Assembly (NCBI GenBank): GCA_006503535.1
Contig: QYRS01000003.1
Span: forward strand, 620,001-684,000
Origin: Arthrinium phaeospermum
Taxonomy: Eukaryota > Ascomycota > Sordariomycetes > Amphisphaeriales > Apiosporaceae
Reading direction: 5' to 3'
DNA length: 64,000 nt
Shown: positions 35,897 to 49,000 of the stretch, in pieces
Layout of the letters: every line of letters starts with the position of its first letter
How positions within the stretch are numbered: the first letter of the stretch is position 1
Made by a program: the position numbers and the translations under genes
The notes under the pieces: generated by a model
What the model was told of the DNA's origin: nothing
What the model saw: the letters and a program-made list of their open reading frames with translations, nothing else
The model's database searches: none

Positions 35897-38821
35897 GACC
35901 GTTGTTTCGGGTGGGTGAGGGGTCTCAGTCCGAATTGACAACCCTTCTAGATGTGGCTGTTGCTATGTTTTGGCGGCAGCGCTTAACAGGGAAGCACGCA
36001 CGCCTGGTACCGCCCGAGTAATGTATGCGCGCGAGAGAGATTATCCTTCGAGGTTGCCGATATAGTGCAGGCGCGGTAGCATCTCGAGGCGAAACGACTG
36101 GGTCTCTTGGTCGGCTCAAGCGGCTTGGTCCCGTCGCGATATAAACCTCGCAGAGGGAGTGACCAAGGCAGGGTATTCCAGGGTGCGTAGGCAATCACGT
36201 CCCAGTCGTGGCCACGGACGAAGTTGTTTGTAGTAATAAGGCTCGGTACCTAGGGATGGATAGCACGCTCGCGTAGGATCGGTCGTTTCGTTCGGTTGGC
36301 TCCTAGACAGGCCCTCGGCACCGACGTTGAAACCCTTGCTTGGTGTTCGTCTGTACCAAAGAAGAGGCAAGCCCAGCAAGCAAGCTTCGGAGCTGGCAGG
36401 TAAACAATTGTGCCAGGCTTTTGTGGCAAAGAGCACGACCTGCAAGCAACTGCTGGCCTCCCTCCCCCTCTCTCTCTTCCCAACGTGCAGCTTCCCGTAT
36501 CCGAATGTGACGGGAAGAGCGGGCCGAGTGTTTGGTGGGCGGCGGCGGTTTGACAAAGCCGATGCAATGGGAATGCAGTCGCCGCAGTTTTGTTGCGTGT
36601 GTGTATATGCGCGCGATCGGGTTCGGTGGGCTTCTTTTTCAGTCGTGTTGCATGGCCAGCTGTGGACGAAAGACAGGAGCTGGTGGTGGTTGTGGCGACT
36701 TTGCGATACCGAGGTGGGATGGTTGTTGGTCGAGCTCGTTGGAGCTCTTGGCCAGCGCGTCAGTCCTGACCGGAGAAGAGGCTCGTCACAGGGTGGAGGG
36801 GAGGGCGACGGGTGGTGGGTTAGGTTGGATTATGATGTCGAGGTACAGAACAGAGCCAAGGAGGTGTTCAATGGATTGGATTGGCAAGCAATCAATTGAC
36901 CACGGTAGTTGCGGGACGACAGCCAGTGCCTGTCGAATTGCAGCCTCTCTCAGGTTTATCAATCACCACATGCATCAGTTTAACGGACAGTCTTTCGCAT
37001 TGCAGCCGTCCGTCTCAGTGGGTGGTAGCGGGCAGGCGGCAAGCGGGCGCAGTCTCCCAATGTTCCGGTTCTGGTTTTAGTGCCAACGACCCCTCCCCTC
37101 CCAAAGTTGATCTTGATTCGCATTTCAGCCCAGGCCAGACCAAGCCAAGCGCGCATCAAAAGGCGCCACCAGGAGGGAGCTCTGGAATCAAATTGAGATT
37201 GAGCTACATATGTACAGATGTACATACAACTAACCCGTCTCCCCAGAGAGGAGGTGTCCATCCCCAGACAGGCTCATCGTCATCCCTGCGCGGGGTTCAT
37301 CGTAGAGCAACAGCCCCTTGCCTTTTCTTTTTTGAATTTCTGCATTCGGGCATACTGTAACTGCTACATGACTCCTATAAATACATTTGTACCAATTTGG
37401 ATGCTTGGATACAGTAGTATCAAAGTGAGGGCGCCAACCACCAAACAGGGGGTTAAAGAAGAAACGCCCTACAGCCAGTGTTTGCTTGGTTGGGCTGAAC
37501 GAGCTCAAGCCCAAATGTCGATTAGTATCTTCTTTCGTCCCCGAGGGGAATAAGGAGCGACACCTGGGCTTTCGGAAGACGAGTCGTTTGCCATCAGTCG
37601 CATCTCGCCTAGGCATTGCACCACATCCATACAACAGCCAGACTGACTGTCGCCCGGAAACCCGAACCTGGGCGCTTGTTTCTGCGGCTGCTCATCACTG
37701 GCACTCTCCCATCACACAGCATGGTGGCTTGCATTAATTATAATTAATTACTTACCTGTGCATCTGTATGAGTGTGTGTACGTATGTAGGGAGATGATCA
37801 TTGACAAATATACCTATAGCAACCCAGACTCTGCAAACACGTGGATCATGGAAGCCAATCAACCATCTTCCACCCCACGGGCGGGCCACCTCTCCAGCTT
37901 CCTTTAGGGTAGGGCCAATGTCCTGTGGTAGCTCCGTATATGATATCACTCTTCGATATTTTATTCCCAGAGTCTAGCTAATTCGATAGAGCATATCACT
38001 TGTAACTGTGAGAACAACCTGGAGATGCCTTAGGTCAGGTATTAGCACGTCTAGGTACAGTAGGTAGACTACCCACCCCCATATCTCACCGCTGTCAGTC
38101 GATTTAGTGGCATGCTTCGTTGTCCAACCCTCCATTTTGACGTTCCTGGACCCGACAGTATGGTACCCAATTTCCACCTACGCCAGGTTGTTTGACAAGG
38201 ATCCGAAGATAGCCTCTCGCGGAACTCAGCCGTGAAGAAACCTAACTAACGTAAACACAACCACACTGCAACATTGTACATACGATAGCTTTATTCGTTT
38301 TCTATGTCGGATAACTGGCCAATGCATATATGATGTAGCCCATGATGCAATGCCATGTCGTTCACGCAAATAGTTACGAAAGAGGTAACAATTGCATCTC
38401 TATCATGCATCTAAATCAATATGGCCTTCATATATGCAGCTCGATAAGAGCCCAATGTAAAGTCACAGGACACTGCTCGGTGTGATCATCGGTGAGTTGG
38501 CAGTGGAACACTGTGCCCTCGCAACGTCAGTCGCGTTTCACAAGAGCCACGCAAAGGATGCCAAAATAGTGAGAGATGGTCAGGCGGAGTACATTTTCCA
38601 CGTCTTTTGGTCGATGGTGTCCGTACTCGGATCTGCTCGTGCTAAGGCCAGTAGTCACTCCAGCTCAAGCAAAAATCTCCTCGGAATTGGTGGCATCGGG
38701 AGGCATTTCACAATATTCTGCCGTACAAGTCCCGAAAACCCCTTCCTGGATATGTCCCTCCCATCAGCGCGGCACAGCTCATTCGCTGTGGTAGCAACCG
38801 GACACCTTCCCGCCCGGTCAA
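35897..38821. other. Gene-poor spacer (2.9 kb)
   Basis: Left end is the RasGEF promoter, right end the 3' flank of LSM1. Frames up to 190 codons occur (36327-36899) but lack motifs, introns or codon bias and overlap several others; not called. No RNA gene seen. Confidence 0.5.
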
Positions 38822-39549
38822 CTACAATAAGATCTCGCCCAGGTTTTCGCCTTCGAAGCCCAGGGTAGAGAGCTTCTTGAGCTTGTTCTTCTCCCTCGAC
38901 TTGTCCGTCGCCTTCTTCTCCTTGGCCATGCGCTCGACCGCCTTGAAGTCGGCCATCTCGTAGCCCGCGGGCGTGTCGTCGTCTTTGTCCAAGTCGATTT
39001 CGCCGAGCAACAGCACGTTCTCGCCTCTCACAAGGAAGATGCCATGGGGCTTGTCCGCATAGTAGCCCTTCACGGGGGAGGCCTCGGTGGCGTCCGGCAG
39101 AGGCGCATATATGCGCTCAATCGTGGATTGTAGAACAATATTTGCTGCATCATCGCTCATGCATTAGAACCAGCCAAAGCTCTCTGTTGTCACACGTTGC
39201 TCGAACCCGTGGTGGCAGGAGCCAGAGGTGCCGCAGCAGCGGCAACAGAAGCCAAACGTACCAAATTGATCCCAGCTTCGCAGGATGCCTGTCAGCTTCC
39301 TACCGTCGCGCAGGCAAATTAGAAGCTTCTCTACATGGCCTGTCAGCTCCAGCATAGACGAGAGAGCGATGCGCTCGAGGGTATCGTCGCCATACTATCC
39401 GTAAGATCGAGCAGCTGGGCTGCGGTCGTGAACATCTGGGGAGGCAACTGCTGAGGTTGCTGGGGCGGCGGTGCTCGTCCGAGAGACTGCGACATCGGCG
39501 CGCCCTGTTGGGGCGACGGGTCGTGTATGGTTAAGTTCTCCATCATCAT
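38822..39549 (-). CDS. LSM1: Sm-like protein LSm1 (mRNA decay)
   Basis: Three exons on the minus strand: 39549-39396, 39330-39262, 39144-38822; phases sum to 181 residues, close to yeast Lsm1. Three ATGs in a row start the frame (MMMENL). An N-terminal Pro/Gln-rich segment precedes the Sm fold: [40 protein letters not shown] (Sm1 motif with the RNA-contacting Asp/Asn), then [19 protein letters not shown] (Sm2). The C-terminal extension [20 protein letters not shown] is typical of Lsm1 and helps RNA binding. Lsm1-7 with Pat1 binds oligoadenylated 3' ends and promotes decapping in P-bodies. Splice acceptors are short TAG/CAG sites; all phases fit. No anomaly. Confidence 0.95.
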
Positions 39550-41881
39550 ATCATCTGGTTGGTAGTGGTTGAGGTAAGGTCGGCTTTCTCGATGCAGTCC
39601 ATGGAGAGATGTGGACTGATAACTGGGGTCGCAGAATGCAGTGCGCAGCAGCTAGGACATCTGCGTCGCGCGTCGGTTGGAGGCAGGCGTGCTTGTTTTT
39701 TTCTTCTTCGTGGTCACTGTTTACACAACCTTCTAAAGGACGTCATCAACTGGCCAATGTTAGGTCTAGAAGATCCCGCGAGACGATGAGGTTCAGTCGG
39801 AAGAAACTTGAAGCGGCGGCAACATGCAGCGTGGGGACCGTGCACAAAGTGGGGGGTGGAGGGACAGGACAAACCAAAAGCGAGCGACAAGCATCAACAG
39901 GCGGCTAAGATTCAATATTAAGACATACAGACCGTGGCATCAATACATTCAAGTTGTATAACCGCCGGTCGAATTTTTTACTTGACTGATTTTATTCATG
40001 TAACTCATACATGATCCTGTTGAATTTGCTTCTTGTCAATCTGCTTCAAACAAGTAGCATCGATGATGCGCCTGGCCAAGTTTACCGCAGCTGACGTACA
40101 TATCTTGCTTCTGAAATAGTCGAGGCTATGAAGCTCGAAGCCCATCTTGAGATTATTTGCAATACCCAATCATTATTATCCTTTCCCGTCTTATTACGTC
40201 TATCTGCGGCATGTCATCTGATACGCATGGCCAGTTTGGAAAACCCTATCATGATTTTGCAAGCCCCGGAAACTCGTCCAGCCCTTTCCAAATATCTGGC
40301 CATCCAGAGGAGATGCAACATACGACGAAGATGGTGTAGGTGATTATTCACACTTCAACTGTACCATGTGTTTATACTCAACGTGCAGCAATCTTGTATT
40401 TCTTTTTATTGTTCTTCTTCTCATCCGTCTCGACAATCTTTGGACACCGTGCCAGAAAATCTAGACCTCATAATTCTAGATTTGATACCGCGGCCTGCCA
40501 AGCCCACAATCAAGCCGACCGAGCTTAATTCTGCAACAACCTCCGCAATGATGGTGATCACCCAAACGGGACGATAGAAGTTCGGGTGGCCGCCCGGCCA
40601 TTGCGAAACCCGAGGCGAACCTGGACCCAAGCAACGGTTTCAGACGCTCAACGGCCCCTGTCAGCCCCCACTATGAGGCTCTACCATCCTCGGCTTCCTC
40701 GCTTGAATACCACGGAGAGGTGGTCGAGAATAGGTCACAGCCAGGTCGCGACTCGCTGCATTGTGACCGACCTGGCTCCCTGGCCAGATTCAGTGACATT
40801 CCGAGGCCCTGCAACCCTGTTCACTCCATTTCATCTCTCGTCTGAAGTTCGCACCTTTCGGGATCGTGCGCCACGTCGTTCACTCAGGCGTGGGGTGGCG
40901 ACCACTGACACGACGCATCAGACGATGACTTCTCCAGCAAAAGTTGATTTTGCAACCAAGTATACCCAGGGTAAAACAACAGGCACGGTTGCTCACTTGC
41001 GTTCCTTGAGAAGGCCAACCAGTTCGCCGGATAAACCGAGGAGTTGATCTGTTCTCGCTGCTTTGGGCCTCGAGGAAAGATTCCAATTGGTCTCGGGAAC
41101 CTGAAGATCCGGATAATGAATCGATTCACTTGGCCCGTGTCGATCAGGCCTAGCTGTGAATGTGGTGTGATGCAGCGGCAGCTATTGCGAGTTGCTGACA
41201 GGCAACCTGCATACGTTGAAGAACCAGTGGACCGAGCTGCTATAACGGGAACTCCCTATGTTTCTATCGTGAGTCGTCGCCTAGGTACTAGCCTGCTGAC
41301 TTGCATGCAAGTCATCCCGGTCTAAATCGTTGCTGTCAATTGGACGTGACAGTCTTGGCGCATTTACTGTGCTGTTTCCGGTCGCAGATCATACAGCCCC
41401 GTCTAAGCCAGCGTGGGGCGACCATGCCAAATAGAAAGATGGGATGCACCAGCTCCCTGGTCCAAGTGGCAGAACTCTGCGCTCGAGTGAGCCTCATGAC
41501 CCCCGGTCAGCAGGGCCCCTGGCATTACGGAAAGACACCTGTCGTTGACCGAACATGGTGATCGAGAGCAAGACATCTCGTCGACATGGATAATGCATGA
41601 TTGTGATGGGACCGATATAGTCTAGAGGAGAGAGGGCACGGCACTTGAGCAAGTATGGGGCTTGCCATCCGGCCTGGATATCGCCCATGGTAGGGTAGGG
41701 GGTATGGATGGGACCTTTTCAAGTTACCCTTGTGACCGGCTCCTTCCAGTCTTGTTTGTCTCTTCTCTCTTCTCCCTCCTGGAGAGTTTGTTTATCACAC
41801 TCATCTTTTTTTCTTATGACATATCGTCCAGGCGACAACTCAAAGGGGACCGGCGCCTTTACGAGTTATGGACTATGAAAA
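39550..41881. other. Intergenic spacer (2.3 kb)
   Basis: Divergent spacer between LSM1 and the membrane-protein gene. A 153-codon frame at 40586-41047 is Arg/Thr-rich with no motif and no codon bias; not called. No RNA gene seen. Confidence 0.5.
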
Positions 41882-44041
41882 ATGCTAAAGAGCCGGCTCT
41901 TATACTGCAACCTGTTGATCGGGCTGGCCGCGATTCAAGCATGGGCCAGTGATGGACATAACGGAACGGCGGAGTGGTCCGGCAATCCCGCGCAGGCACC
42001 AGAGACGATAGAGGCGGTAATATGGGAGCGAGTCCAGTATGTCGTGGTGGAGAGGGAGGCCATCCCGAAGAGAGTCATCCTCGAGACCCTACCCAATCCC
42101 ACAGCACTACCGCCACGGGATGCTCGACGCCTACAGATGCCGAAGCCGACGCCGGCACCCCAAAAGCGACAGGACCAGGGCCAAATCAACGCGCTATCGG
42201 ATGAGATTCGGAGGTTGTCGGGGTCGATAACGCAGGTCTCGCAGTCGGCCTCTTCAATATCACAGTCGGCACAGTCCGCGAGGCAATCGGCTGACCAGGC
42301 TATCCGCGAGGCAAATCAGAATGCCGACCAAGCAAACCAGGCGCTGTCTCGGACACAATCGTCGGCATCAAGCGCCGTCTCCCGGGCCAGCCAGCAGGCA
42401 GACGACAGGATCGCCCAAGCATCCTCCTCCTTCAGCAGCCAGGTATCCGCCAATCTAGCGAGTGTTCGGTCGAGCGCCAGCAGCGACATCAGTGTGGCGA
42501 GCGCATCTGCCAGTGCTAGTGCCGCCAGTGCCATGAACGTAGCAGCCAGCCAGATTCAACAGGCGAGGGCAGATGCTAGTGGTGTCAGGGTGAGTGAAGA
42601 CGAGCCTACGTGTAAGAATGTAAAGACTAACTGCAAGTAGGGCGATGCAAACAACCTGGTGGCGCAGGTCCAGAGCAATTCGATTTCGGCTCAGAATCTG
42701 GCGATTATCGTAACGGTTTCCGTGGTTGGGTCCGTGATAGTGACTACCATCATCGCGTTCCTCGTAATGCGATGCCGGCGAAAGGGAAGGAAGAATCGGG
42801 AACCACCGCCAGGTAGTAGTATGGGTCTGGCCGACGAGAAAAGTGCCGCGTACGACGACGGCAGGCCTATCGCAGTCCTGGGTGTCCCCCCAAGCGCCGG
42901 GCCCCCGAGCGATAAATTGAAGCTTCCGGGATTTACCCCTTTCACTGCCAAAAAGGAAGCATTCGGCAATGTCGGGCTTGCGTCCAGCGACTACAGTGGG
43001 GGACAAATCCGCACTCAGACGGCCAGCAAGCCGGATGTGTACGGGGTCGGGTCTGAGAGCTTCCGGCTGCAGAAGCCGCCTAATGTCGGCCGCGCTGAGA
43101 CAGTCCGGATAATACGAGTCAACAGCCGGAAGAAAGACGAAGAGGAAAAGCAGCAGGAAAAGCAGCAGCAGCAGCAGCAACAAAAGGTCGAAGACGAAGC
43201 ACCAGCTCAAGTCCCAGCACCAGCCCAAGCACCAGCCCCTGCACCGGCGCCCATACAACGCAAACCAGCACCTCCCTCCCAACAGTGGCCGGAACCGCCC
43301 TCACCTGCGCCCACATCGCCCCTTCCCCCGACCCCCCAGCAACGGCAACAGCAGCTGCTGGAGCCAGCGCCGCCGCTACCGATAAGATCACCGGCACGGC
43401 CAGCACCAGCACGGTCAGCCAGCGGCGCCCGCTATTCCGTGGTAACTCCGAAGACGCCCGAGTTCAGAACCGGCGCCGGCGACAATAACGGGCCCGGCTA
43501 CTTCCCGCCCGCCACGAGACGCAGCAAGCGCGCCACCATCGTATCCGCGGCGGCGGGCTTCAAGTTCCGCGACAGCACCGACATGGTGTCCGACGCAGAC
43601 CTCCCCAGGGTCCCGCCCGAGGTACCCGAGGTGACCACCTCCCCCGCCCCCATTAACAACGGCGGCAACGATGTCGAAGAAGCCGCCGCTCGGCCGTCCA
43701 AGGCCGGCGTTAGCATGATGAGCATGATGTCGAGCCAAGGCATGGGCCCGTCGGCCCGACCCGGTGGCTCTCCCGAGCGCCCGGGGGCCCCGGCCATCCC
43801 CACCTTGCGTAAGAGCAGCGAGGTTCTCGAACGCGAGCCCACGATCCCCTCGCTCTTGCCGCCTCCCATCATCAATCCCGCGCCCGTCGCGCCCGCCGTT
43901 CGGAAGGGACCCAGCTTCGCGACGTTCCCCACGGCCCGAAGGCAAGGGCCGCCGCCCACGGTGCTGAGCCGCCCGAAACCCAAGGAGCCGGAGCCGGACT
44001 TTCGGGATAGCGCCGAGTTCTTTGGTGCGGCTCCGAGGTAA
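41882..44041 (+). CDS. Single-pass membrane protein with Ser/Ala/Gln coiled ectodomain and Pro-rich cytosolic tail
   Basis: Two exons: 41882-42589 and 42641-44041, GT-AG with an ACTAAC branch site; 702 residues. Signal peptide MLKSRLLYCNLLIGLAAIQA. The ectodomain has a Pro-rich part (about 65-98) followed by about 140 residues made almost only of Ser, Ala, Gln, Asn, Arg and Asp with coiled-coil-like periodicity (SQSAQSARQSADQAIREANQ). One transmembrane helix at about 256-279 (IIVTVSVVGSVIVTTIIAFL) is followed by the basic stop-transfer RCRRKGRKNR. The cytosolic tail (about 420 residues) contains an acidic/Gln repeat (EKQQQQQQQK), Ala-Pro repeats, and the ending PDFRDSAEFFGAAPR. Architecture resembles cell-wall stress sensors (Mid2/Wsc type), but no WSC or other named domain is present, so the role is inferred only from layout. 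Confidence 0.85.
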
Positions 44042-45413
44042 TCCCATCTCATGATGACAGACATCAATACGTAATGTCTTTTTCTTTCTCTCTAGGGGGG
44101 CTGCCGCCTAACGGCATATGACCCCCAAGCCCTTTTTCCTCAAGTAATAACTCAGCAGAAGAACAAGAAAGACGTCAGAGCCCATCTCTCTAAAGGGGGG
44201 TTGTTCGGGGGTTGAAGGTCCTGCAGATAATCGTACCTCTTATTAGGCCCGGTGTATACCCATATAAAAAGCAATACTACACAGCCGATTGAATAACTCA
44301 GAGCTTCAGTATACCTTCTTGATCATGTTGGTGACTGACAAGAAAGGGAATTCTCATCACGTAGTCCCTCAGCCCAAACAGACAAGTAAATATCTTGCAT
44401 TCAACCAGGCACGCGCATAGTGTGACGGCAAAAAGAGAGAAAGAACACGTACCTTTGACATACTGAAGCATTTGTACGTCCATGATGAACGTACGTACCT
44501 GTCAACGCAAGTATCGTGCTGGCGAGATTTCTCCTTCCGGCTAATCTCATTGAATCCGAGGTCGGGAATTCGTGTGGTGAATAGTGTCCCCTGAGCCCCT
44601 GAAATTGCTCCTCTTCTCTTGCGCATCTTTCGAAAATCGGTCAAGTTATCGTGAAATTTGGCATCATCACTTTTAAAATGATTCTAAAACCAAGCCATAC
44701 TGCTTGACAGCATGGTCCTATTCATTAGGCCAAGGGAATGCAATCCACGAAAGACGGCATTGCTCTCGAGAATGGTCCAATTCGTAAAATCACGTGGTGT
44801 GTACCAGAAGCATTGTTGCTCATAGGAGTGAGGTATCGGCTTCGTCTATGTGTATATGCATCGCCAAACCTGTCAAACCAGCGCCACAGGTGTGTTTTTA
44901 CCATTCCGATTCCGATTCCGGGAGGTGAGTCATGGCAATGCAACGCATCCATCCATCTACGCCAACCCATGATCCCCAAAGTCGAAATCTTTGTTTTATG
45001 TGTACCAATCAGCGCCGTTTCATATTGTGTGACCCCTCTATCATGGCTAGCCACCAACGCCTCAGGATGCATGTTTCCCCCCTCCTTTTCATGTATAGCC
45101 AAATCAGAAGTGTTTTGCTATGACTAGAGAATGCAGGAAGGATGATCTTGGGATCCCATCTAATGCGGAATCCATGTCTGATTCCTAAGGGAAATACCAA
45201 AGTCAAGAACGCTCAAATGCCATGCTGAGATACCGAACCCAAGCACAAGTGTCAAAGCATATAAATCAAATCGAGACCGAAAAACTCCAGGATCCAGCTC
45301 TATGCAATCTTGCCAGTCGAATATCGTCAGTAGGCAGTGCGAACAGGTAAGGAAGACCGCGGTCTAGTAGGGGAGATGTGAGATCTAGATATCGAGAATC
45401 GTCTCGGCTCCGG
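44042..45413. other. Convergent 3' spacer
   Basis: Between the ends of the membrane-protein gene (plus) and the Nudix gene (minus). Only short frames without motifs. No RNA gene seen. Confidence 0.5.
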
Positions 45414-46015
45414 TCAACGTTGCATCGTGGACCGGGTGAGCGCCTCTAAAAGCTCCGGGCGTGTCTCGAGGGCCTCCTTGGCTTGTGCGAAGGACATCCA
45501 ACATCTCTCCCGCTTGTGGCGCTCCGGCCAGTCGTCTTCCTCCTTGAGGACTGTGGCCTCGTAGAAGCGATAGACGGACTTGGAAGGGTCCTTGTGGGTC
45601 TTCTTGGGAGGTCTGGTCTCAAGGATATCTCCCAAGTCGTAGTTGATCTCAATGGAGATACCAGCTTCCTCCCAGGCCTCGCGGGAAGCGGCCTCGGTAC
45701 ACTCCTCATCAGTTTCCCATCCTCCCTTGGGGAGCACCCAGCCTTTGCGGCGAGTTGACTGGATCAGCAGCACGTACTTCTTGTCCTTAGTCAAGGGTAC
45801 GACGCCAGCCACCAGTCGCTCACCATTGGTGTTGTAGCCTAGCAAAGAAAGGGTCAGCTGATGTATCCACGCAAAGCCGGTCCAACCCCCCCTGAAAAGG
45901 CGAAGACAGCGTCGCCGACTCAATTCAGCACCAGTGACTTACGTTGCTTGCTGCGGCCAGTGCGGGACTCCATGGAGCGCCCATTTGTGTCGGTAGTTGT
46001 TGAACTAGATGCCAT
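45414..46015 (-). CDS. DDP1: Nudix hydrolase, diphosphoinositol polyphosphate phosphohydrolase type
   Basis: Two exons on the minus strand: 46015-45943 and 45838-45414; 165 residues, standard for Aps1/Ddp1. After a short Ser/Thr-rich start comes RLVAGVVPLTKDKKYVLLIQ and GWVLPKGGWE, then a complete Nudix box G-x5-E-x7-REAWEEAGI with all catalytic Glu residues. The segment KKTHKDPSKSVYRFYEATV followed by EEDDWPERHKRERCWMSF matches the fungal DDP1/Aps1 family, which removes beta-phosphates from diphosphoinositol polyphosphates and also cleaves diadenosine polyphosphates and polyphosphate ends in the cytosol. The frame reading back to 45923 in exon 2 is intron. Gene symbol given by homology to yeast. 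Confidence 0.94.
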
Positions 46016-49000
46016 TTTTGCAATTGCACCTTGGTGAGATGTGTGTGCGAGCGGATGATTTTGTTGCTTGCAGGCGTGATGAGAGTATTCCAGACCCAGT
46101 TGTGTCCAGTGGCGGAAGGGAAAGATATAAAAGTCCAAAGACGAGAGCTTTCAACTCCGGCTGGACGTAGCTGGCAATGGGGGAATACGTTATCTAAAAT
46201 TGTGCGACTTCATGATCAAGGATTGTTCAAGAGGGCAGAGTTAAATATGGTGGAATCTGGACGAGGCTACTGTTGGGTTGGTGGTAACAGGGCAGGGCCT
46301 TGAATGGATCGCGGCGAGGTGCGGTTGTGTGGGAGAGTCTGGGGGAATTGAATAGTGTAAGCCGTCGTCTGTTCTGGTACCGTAGTGAGTGAAGGCTCGA
46401 ACCAGCTCAGTGAATGCTAAAGAGCTTTTGCGTTGCGTTGCTTAGTTTAGGCGTGGGTGTCAAGGGGTGGCGCAAATAGAGAGTGTGATTTGTGGTACTG
46501 CAATTAAAGGTGGTATTGCATGTACCATGGAACTGCTGGATGCGTCCAATATTGCCCGTCCAGGCCAGGCAGATGGGGAAGCGTAATGTGCCGACGGTGA
46601 ATGGATCAAAATGTGGTGGTGGTAGGTAGCTGGTGGTTATGACAGTGTGTCGTTTCCTCTTATGTTGAAGCTGAGGGTGAGTGACCGGAGGGAGTTGATT
46701 GAATGATGGCCCCTCTAAAAACGCACCAGACAACAGCTGGTTAGAGCACAGCTAGCAGACAGACAGGCAGGCAGGTGCAGCAGATGCAGGACCTGTGCTG
46801 TATGTATGTATGTACTGTATTGTATTGAATGCAGATGGGGGACGAGCACGCAATAAGGAACTGCACTGCTCTGGCTGGAGTAGGAAGGTGCTTGCTTGCT
46901 TTGCTTTGTTGGGTATGGATGTCAGTAAAAGTGCAGGCAGTTGTCGAGGTACATCTTATTAAGAAGATCAGATCAGAGTGGTCAATGTTATGTATGTAGC
47001 TGGAGGTATGAATGTATCAAAATGTCATGAAGGATGTAGGGAGGTACAGTACAGACAGACGGCAAGCAGGCAAGCAGGTCAGGTCGCAGCAAGTCCAACA
47101 TGGCCTTTCGGGAAGGATTTTGACTGGGCCGAAGCTGCACCGCGTGCTGCCATGCGCTGCGCTGCTGCACTTGAGTGGGCTGGACTCGTTCGGAACAGAT
47201 CCCAAACGACTGACAAGGCACCCTTATTTTTCTCTTGCACTTTCTCTTTGTTGCAGCTTCAACTGTGACGAGTGCGGGGCAGATTTCAATGGCAGCTGGG
47301 GGGAGAGGAGGGAGCTGATTGCTCATTTGCTTACAGTTATTTAGGTAGGTTTAAATGCTCTCCTGCAAGGGCACCACTGACCAATACGAAACCCGGAAAA
47401 AAGAATAAAGAAAAAAATTGGTAGGTTTTGGAGGGGAAGGATGGACAGAGGCCCCTCCAACAACTTTTTTTTTACGGGTGAGGACGGAAGAGAGAGAAGA
47501 GGGGACAAGGAGACAGGCGGCTCTATGTATGCTGAGCGAGTACTCCGTGGAGAGAGAGCAGATATGATCGGTAAAAGTAGGTTAGGAAAATGAATCTAGT
47601 AGGCTAAGCGCGATTGTCCTCAATAGCCAAGGCATGAATGAATCAGATGCAATGCTTGCCCACGAGGAAGAAGAGTGTTGTTACTGTGGGAGCCGGAAGC
47701 CCTTGGTGGCAGAACAGCCGTTGCATGTCTCGTGTGATGTGCCGTGCCATTCATACCTCTTGTGAGAGATGCAAATCTAAGTACTGAATGGAGGGGCACA
47801 CGACTTTTTGAGGGAGGAAATTAGAGTTGGCTTTTATACTAACCAAAGAGCCTGGCCACTGTAGTCTCTTGTTGGTCCTGCACGTAGCGCCTGTTCGGTA
47901 GGGAACAGGCGCCCACGCCAATCCGGATTGATCCATCTGCAGTTCAGTGCCAGAGGTAACTTGGATTCAAACACATTGATGAACTCTTCCAGTCACTTCG
48001 GGTACTAGATAGTAATTCTCTCACAACCTACCTACCTACCTAGGTATTTATGGATTGATGAATAATGGATTCACCACCTGGCTTCTAGAATCTAGATGGG
48101 TTAGTGTGTGGCTTCATGCGTGTATTGGTAGAAGAATCTTCGTCCCATGTCAGTCGCACTTGGGCAAGCATACCCAGATGCTACATGACTGGCATCAGAT
48201 CACCTTGATACAGGCAATGGCTAACGCCGAGAGCGTGTGTCGTATTACTCAAAGAGGGCAAGCGGGCTCCCTAAGGGACTTAGCGGTCTGGAAGAGTGGG
48301 AAGGCTCAGGTAAACAGTGGGAATGCATTCGCTGGAGCACAGCAAGCGTCGGCTCGCGTGGGATCAATAATAGCCCTGGTCAAGTGCTCCAGTGGTGCTT
48401 CGGGATGTGTTCTAGGTACCTAGGTAGTGTACGTAGATGGGAGGTCGTACCTACATAGGCAAGCCCCTGCGAGAATAAACCGGCCGAGTCTCTTCTGGGA
48501 ATCAGAACTTCAACTGGATATTATTACAGCAGTACTCGTTTATTCCACCGTCGCGATCTGGAGTGAGCGAGATAATTAAGGCTGTCGGTGGAGGTTTATT
48601 TCTACGGTCGCTTGCCTAGGCCAGCTCCGGGGGCGTCGGAGTCGGCGTCAACTACATAAAATTCTAGTCACTTGATTGTGTCCCACTCGAGATGATGTTA
48701 CCTGCGTGCTTGTGTGAGACACATGCACTATTAATAGGGGTGCTTAAGGTTAAGCATCAACACCTAGGTACCAGCTCCCATAAGGCAGCAGCTGCAGTTA
48801 AGCATCGGCTAGGTCCCTAAATCAATACAGGTACAATTACATGTACTTATGTACTGCTGCAGCACATGTCGCAACAAACCTGTCGGGCAGCCACTCTATC
48901 AGAGGTCACATTTACAGCGTATAAGTGCATACTTCTCACTCAGGACAATCACAACTCTGTAGGTAGGTAGCATGTCAAGATGACACGACTTCTATCTTGA

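Noticed and set aside
36327..36899. 190-codon frame in the RasGEF-LSM1 spacer
   Set aside because: No motif, no codon bias, overlaps other random frames.
47955..47980. Possible reverse-strand tRNA B-box (GGATTCAAAC)
   Set aside because: Not an exact match and no cloverleaf could be drawn.
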